Positions 59,635 through 64,000 of a stretch of 64,000 bases of DNA are shown here, in pieces. The position numbers and the translations under genes are program-made. Source of the DNA: Bubalus kerabau (lineage: Eukaryota > Chordata > Mammalia > Artiodactyla > Bovidae); contig NC_073634.1 of the NCBI RefSeq assembly GCF_029407905.1, forward strand, positions 29,711,501 through 29,775,500, given 5' to 3'. The stretch's first letter is position 1, and the number at the start of each line of letters is the position of its first letter. A model generated the notes under the pieces. It had not been told where the DNA came from, searched no databases, and worked only from the letters and a program-made list of their open reading frames with translations.

Positions 59635-61020
59635 GAGAGGGAGAGTTCCAGAAAAACATCTATTTCTGCTTTATTGACTATGCCAAAGTCTTTGACTGTG
59701 TGGATCAATATAAACTGTGGAAAATTCTGAAGGAGATGGGAATACCATACCACCTGACCTGCCTCTTGAGAAACCTGGATGCAGGTCAGGAAGCAACAGT
59801 TAGAACTGGACATGGAACAACAGACTGGTTCCAAATAGGAAAAGGAGTACGTCAAGGCTGTATATTGTCACCCTGCTTATTTAACTTCTATGCAGAGTAT
59901 ATCATGAGAAACGCTGGCTGCAAGAAGCACAAGCTGGAATCAAGATTGCCGGGAGAAATATCAATAACCTCAGATATGCAGCTGACACCACCCTTATGGC
60001 AGAAAGTGAAGAACTAAAGAGTGTCTTGATGAAAGTAAAAGAGGAGAGTAAAAAAGTTGGCTTAAAGCTCAACATTCAGAAAACTAGAATCATGGCATCT
60101 GGTCCCATCACTTCATGGCAAATAGATGGGGAAACAGTGGAAACAGTGACTGACTTTATTTTTGGGGGCTCCAAAATCACTACAGATGGTGTTTGCATCC
60201 ATGAAATTAAAAGACACTTACTCTTTGGAAGGAAAGTTATGACCAACCTAGACCTATTAAAAAGCAGAGACATTACTTTGTCAACAAAGGTCTGTCTAGT
60301 CAAGGCTATGGTTTTTCCAGTAGTCATGTATGGATGTGAGAGTTGGACTATAAAGAAAGCTGAGTGCCGAAGCATTGATGCTTTTGAACTGTGGTGTTGG
60401 AGAAGACTCTTGAGAGTCCCTTGGACTGCAAGGAGATCCAACCAGTCCATCCTAAAGGAGATCAGTCCTGGGTGTTCATTGGAAGGACTGAAGTTGAAGC
60501 TGAAACTCCAATACTTTGGCCACCTGATGCAGAGCTGACTCATTGGAAAAGACCCTGATTCTGGGAAAGATTGAGGGCAGGAGGAGAAGGAGATGACAGA
60601 GGATGAGATGGTTGGATAGCATCACCAACTCAATGGACATGGGTTTGGGTAGACTCCCAGTTGGTGATGGACAGGGAGGCCTGGCGTGCTGCGGTTCATG
60701 GGGTTGCAAAGAGTCGGACATGAGACTGAGCGACTGAACTGAACTGAATGTCTTAAGATTCATCCATGTTGTAATATGTATCAGAATTTCATTCCCGTTT
60801 AATGCTGAATATTATTCCATTGTATGTATATATCACATGGTTAATCTGTTCATCTGCTGATGGATATTTTGGGTTGTTTCCTCTGTTTGGCTATTGTGAA
60901 TAATGCTGTTACAGACATATGACTACAAATAACTGTTTGAAGCACTGCTTTCATTTCTTTAGGATATATACCTAGAAGTTCAATTGTTGAATCATATGAT
61001 AATTCGGTTTAATTTTTAAA

Positions 61021-61131
61021 GGATGAATGGCAACCTACTCCAGTATTCTCACCTGGAGAATTTCATGACTGAGGAGCCTGGCAGGCTACAGTCCATGGGG
61101 TCTCAAAGAGTCTGACACGACTAAGCAACTA
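61021..61131 (+). mobile_element. Bov-A/Bov-tA SINE, 5'-truncated, inside the ancient L1
   Basis: Lacks the tRNA head; has 'atggcaacctactccagtat', 'gtccatggggtctcaaagag' and the 'cacgactaagcaacta' end. Confidence 0.88.
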
Positions 61132-61197
61132 ATACTTTTTCTTTTTCTTTTTCCATACTATTTTCCAAAGTGGCTGTAACATTTTACATCTCCCCAC

Positions 61198-61290
61198 CCC
61201 CCATATTCTTTCCTCCCTCCCTCCCTCCCTTGCTTCCTTCCCTTCTCCCTTTCTTCCTTCCTTCCCTCTTCCCCTCACTTTCTTTCTTTT
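61198..61290. repeat. (CCTT)n-type pyrimidine tract
   Basis: Imperfect ccttccct repeats, almost all C and T on the plus strand, within the ancient L1. Confidence 0.9.
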
Positions 61291-61529
61291 AAATAATAGT
61301 CAACCTATCAAATATGAAGTGCTTTCTCATTGTGGTTTTAATTTGCATTTCTCTACTGGTCAGTGAAGTTAAGCATCTTTTCATGTGCTCCTTGTTCATC
61401 TGTATACCTTCTTTAGAGAAATGTCTATTCATGTCCTTTGCTCATTTTAAAAATTAGATTATTTGGTTTTGTTTTTTTTTTTTTTTTGCTCTTGTTGAGT
61501 TGTAGGAGTTCTTTATGTGTATGAGTGTG

Positions 61530-61706
61530 CGTGTGTGTTAGTCGTTCAGTTGTGTCCAGCTCCTTGCAACCCTATGGACTATAGCTCACCAGACTCCTCT
61601 GTCCGTGGAATTCTTGCAGCAAGAATACTGGAGGGGGTTCCTTCTCCAGGGGACCTTCCCAACCCAGGGATCGAACCTGGGTCTTCCACATTGCACACAG
61701 ATTCTT
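61530..61706 (-). mobile_element. Bov-tA SINE (antisense) inside the ancient L1
   Basis: 'gtgttagtcgttcagttgtg', 'agcaagaatactggaggggg', then the box B complement 'ggatcgaacctgggtcttcc'. The tRNA head is lost. The L1 reads on from ttctttatg (left) to 'gaatattaatcctttatc' (right). Confidence 0.88.
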
Positions 61707-61890
61707 ATACAGTCTGAATATTAATCCTTTATCGGATACGTGACTTTGCAGATATTCTCTCCCATTTTGTGTGTTGCCTTTTCACTCTGTTGATCTTGTC
61801 CTTTAATGCACAAATATTTTTAATTTTGATAAAGTTCAGTTTATTTTTTCATTCATTGCCTGTGCTTTTGGTGTGCGTGTTCTCTCTCTC

Positions 61891-62685
61891 TCAGTTCAGT
61901 CGTTCAGTCACGTCCAACTCTTTGCAACCGCATGGACTGCAGCATATCAGGCCTCCCTGTCCATCACCAACTCCCAGAGTTTACTCAAACTCATGTCCAT
62001 TGAATCACTGATGCCATCCAACCATCTCATCCTCTGTCGTCCCCTTCTCCTCTCACCTTCAATCTTTCCCAGAACCATGGTCTTTTCAAATGAGTCAATT
62101 CTTCACATCAGGTGGCCAAAGTATTGGAGCTTCAGCTTCAACATCAGTCCTTCCAATGAATATTCTGGACTGATTTCCTTTAGGATTGGCTGGTTGGATC
62201 TCCTTGCAGTCCAAGGGACTCTTAAGAGTCTTCTCCAACACCATAGTTCAAAAGCATCAATTCTTTGGTGCTCAATTTTCTTTATAGTCCAACTCTCACA
62301 TCCATACATGACTACTGGAAAAACCATAGCCTTGACTAGATGGATCTTTGTTGGCATAGTCTCTGCTTTTTAATATACTGTCTAGTAAAAGGTGAAAGTT
62401 GCTCAGTCGTGTCCAACTCTTTGCAACCTCATGGACTGTATAGTCCATTGAATTCTCCAGGCCAGAATACTGGAGTGGGTAGCCTTTTCCTTCTTCCCAA
62501 CCCAGGGATCGAACCCAGGTCTCCTGCATTGCAGGAGGATCCTTTACCAGCTGAGTATTCTTGGGAAGCCCAAGAATACTGAAGTGGGTAGCCTGTCCCT
62601 TCTCCAGTAGATCTTCCTGACCCAGGATATGCTGTCTAGGTTGGTCATAACTTTTCTCCCAAGGAGTAAGCGTCTTTTAATTTAA
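61891..62685 (-). mobile_element. BovB LINE, 5'-truncated, split by a SINE
   Basis: Antisense 3' end at 61891 (tcagttcagtcgttcagtca) running to 62385, interrupted, then resuming at 62627 (atatgctgtctaggttggtc) to about 62685. MYGCESWTIKKIEHQRIDAF is readable on the minus strand. Confidence 0.93.
62386..62626 (-). mobile_element. Composite Bov-tA plus extra Bov-A segment inside BovB
   Basis: A full antisense Bov-tA (62386 to about 62571, ending ttgggaagccc) is followed by a second partial antisense Bov-A segment (aagaatactgaagtgggtag ... cttcctgacccagg). The whole is bounded by atatactgtctag (62373-62385) and atatgctgtctag (62627-62639), 12 of 13 identical, suggesting a single insertion of a composite. 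Confidence 0.85.
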
Positions 62686-62724
62686 TTTAATATATATTAG
62701 ACTGTTTACTTAAGTGAATTAAAA

Positions 62725-63055
62725 AAAATTTTTATTTGTTTATTTATGGTTGTGCTGGGTCTTTGTTGCTGCACGGGCTTTCTTTAGTTGTAGAGAGCAA
62801 GGACTATTCTCTGGTTGTGGTGTGTAGACTTCCCATTGCAGTGGCCTCTCTTGTTACAAAGCACAGGTTCTAGTGTTCAGGTTTCAGTAATTGCTGCACA
62901 TGGGCTCAATAGTTGCAGTTTCTTGGCTCTAGAGCACAGGCTCAATAGCTGTGGTGCATAGGCTTAGTTGCCTTGAGGCATGTGGGATCTTCCTAGAACA
63001 GGGACTGAACCTGTGTCTCCTGTATTAGCAGGCAGATTCTTTACCAGGGAAGCCT
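62725..63055 (-). mobile_element. CHR-type tRNA-Glu SINE, near full length
   Basis: Minus strand: head ggcttccctggtaaagaatc-like, box B complement 'actgaacctgtgtctcctg', several 'caactattgagc' units and an AAATA tail region at 62725-62750. The duplication gtgaatt lies at 62714-62720 and 63056-63062. Confidence 0.88.
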
Positions 63056-63189
63056 GTGAATTTATTTTAAAAGAACATCCTAACTCACTGCTAAAATAGA
63101 ACACCAGTGTCATTTCCTGTAAACAGAAAATGTTTCGTATAATAACATTACAATATTAAAATTAAAAATGGTCAGCCATCTTGTCTACC

Positions 63190-63560
63190 ATTCATCGTAT
63201 ATATCCCACTTTGGAAACACTGTCATATAAGGAGCTAAGACCTGTGGGGAACACAAAAATAAATAAGACGTAATCTGGGTCTTCAGTGAGCCTTATGCCT
63301 AATAGATGAGTTAGGTATGTATAAGACATTATGTTTATTATTATGCTCCTAAAATGAACAAAAGTGCTATAGAAATTCAGAGGTAAAGATTATCCTTTGG
63401 CTTAGGGGTAGTAAGAAGGGGAGTTAAGGTAAGATTTCTTAGGGAAGGTACATTTGAGATAAACCTTAAAAGGCAAGAAAGGGACATTTGTAAATGAAGG
63501 GAAACATGAGAAAAGGTGAGGCATTAGGAAAGTAAAGACAATGTTTACCAAAGGGCCAGC
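63190..63560 (-). mobile_element. L2 LINE 3' region (antisense)
   Basis: Order of antisense L2 landmarks: 'gagctaagacctgtggggaa', 'gtgctatagaaattcagagg', 'cttagggaaggtacatttga gataaaccttaaaaggcaag' (63438-63477). Decayed, no frame. Confidence 0.6.
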
Positions 63561-64000
63561 CTAATTCATCCCATCTGAAAGGAGGAAATAGTAGGAAATA
63601 AGACATGGAGGGTCATGAAAACCCATGCCAAGCTTGCTGTATATGCTTCCTATCTTTCCCCCAGCTATTTTATCTTTTAGTATTCTTTATGTAGCCCCTC
63701 TTTAAGGCTTCTGGCTTTTGTGTCTTGTTTAGGAAAGCTGTCTCCATCATAATATTATAAAAACATTTTCTTAAACTTTCTTCAGTATTTCTATAAATTT
63801 TTTAAACATGTAGAATTTTAACTTCAATCTGGAATTTCAAAGCTAAATCAATCAGAAATTTAGGTTGCATATGATATGAAATAAGATTCCAAATCTAATT
63901 TTTTTCTATTAGTATGTGGTCTTTCATTTGTTCAAACAAAATGTATTAAATAGCTCATCTTCTCTTCACTGTTCTGAAATACAATCTTCATCATATACTC
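63561..64000. other. Unassigned sequence
   Basis: AT-rich unique sequence to the window edge. No gene seen. Confidence 0.5.

Larger units (their letters stand above)
58407..60746 (+). mobile_element. BovB LINE inside the ancient L1, itself interrupted twice
   Basis: Begins in the linker (THLEPDILECEVKRASGS), passes through KASGGDGIPVELFQILKDDA, IPIPKKGNAKECSNY and [20 protein letters not shown], and after the retrocopy continues with the GKGVRQGCILSPCLFNFYAEY RT segment to the (gaact)n end. A perfect 10-bp target duplication aatgtcttaa lies at 58397-58406 and 60747-60756. The catalytic box reads YAAD (59975-59986) instead of YADD, so RT would be dead even without the interruptions at 58576-58797 and 59084-59634. 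Confidence 0.95.
58065..61880 (-). mobile_element. Ancient L1 (L1M-type), antisense, split by several insertions
   Basis: Left part: 'tttttattgtgataaaatat', 'tcccaaactgaaactccata', 'ggcttatttcacttagcgta' (58390). It resumes after the BovB at 60757 with 'gattcatccatgttgtaata', 'attattccattgtatgtata', 'ctattgtgaataatgctgtt', later 'ttctcattgtggttttaatt', 'tgagttgtaggagttcttta' and 'tcctttatcggatacgtgac'. This is one continuous antisense L1 3' UTR and ORF2 end. The pieces are colinear across the BovB and two SINE insertions. Confidence 0.85.

Overview
This window looks like AT-rich, intron-poor nuclear DNA of a bovid ruminant (cattle, buffalo, bison, sheep or goat type). The evidence is the repeat complement: BovB (RTE-clade) LINEs, their SINE partners Bov-tA and Bov-A2, an L1_BT-type LINE-1, and cetartiodactyl CHR-type tRNA-Glu SINEs. 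These lie over an older mammalian layer of MIR, L2, L3/CR1-like, L1M and LTR repeats. I recognise no host protein-coding exon, tRNA, rRNA or CRISPR array. Nearly all open reading frames over about 100 codons are antisense or sense shadows of LINEs.

Layout. 0-5 kb: a gammaretrovirus-like pol scrap at the left edge, a MIR, an L1 3' scrap, and a long BovB (minus strand) that keeps endonuclease and reverse-transcriptase segments. 5-15 kb: mostly unique sequence with a few SINEs. 15-25.8 kb: a SINE/BovB cluster, including two SINEs at one target site and an ancient L1 that has received four younger insertions. 25.8-29.2 kb: mostly unique. 29.2-34.4 kb: a 5'-truncated L1 with a perfect 13-bp target duplication, an LTR-like repeat, another BovB, and an old L1 3' end. 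34.4-45 kb: unique sequence mixed with MIR, an L2 with readable RT signature, an L3/CR1-like remnant, a compound Z-DNA-type microsatellite and a 74-bp mariner-type MITE. 45.1-51.2 kb: a nearly full-length but decayed L1. 51-58 kb: mostly unique.

58-62.7 kb is the most structured part. An ancient minus-strand L1 is split by a plus-strand BovB. That BovB is itself split by an antisense BovB 3' fragment and by a processed retrocopy of COX7C (cytochrome c oxidase subunit 7C). The retrocopy has a full 63-codon reading frame, a poly(A) tail and target-site duplications, and is the only protein-coding host sequence I can name here.

The elements do not form a pathway. They are related mechanistically: LINE reverse transcriptases mobilise the SINEs and the COX7C mRNA copy, and the Bov-A/Bov-tA SINEs share their 3' ends with BovB. 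I found no convincing undescribed functional system. Repeat names come from recognition of consensus features from memory and need RepeatMasker confirmation. Boundaries without an explicit target-site duplication are accurate to roughly 10-50 bases.
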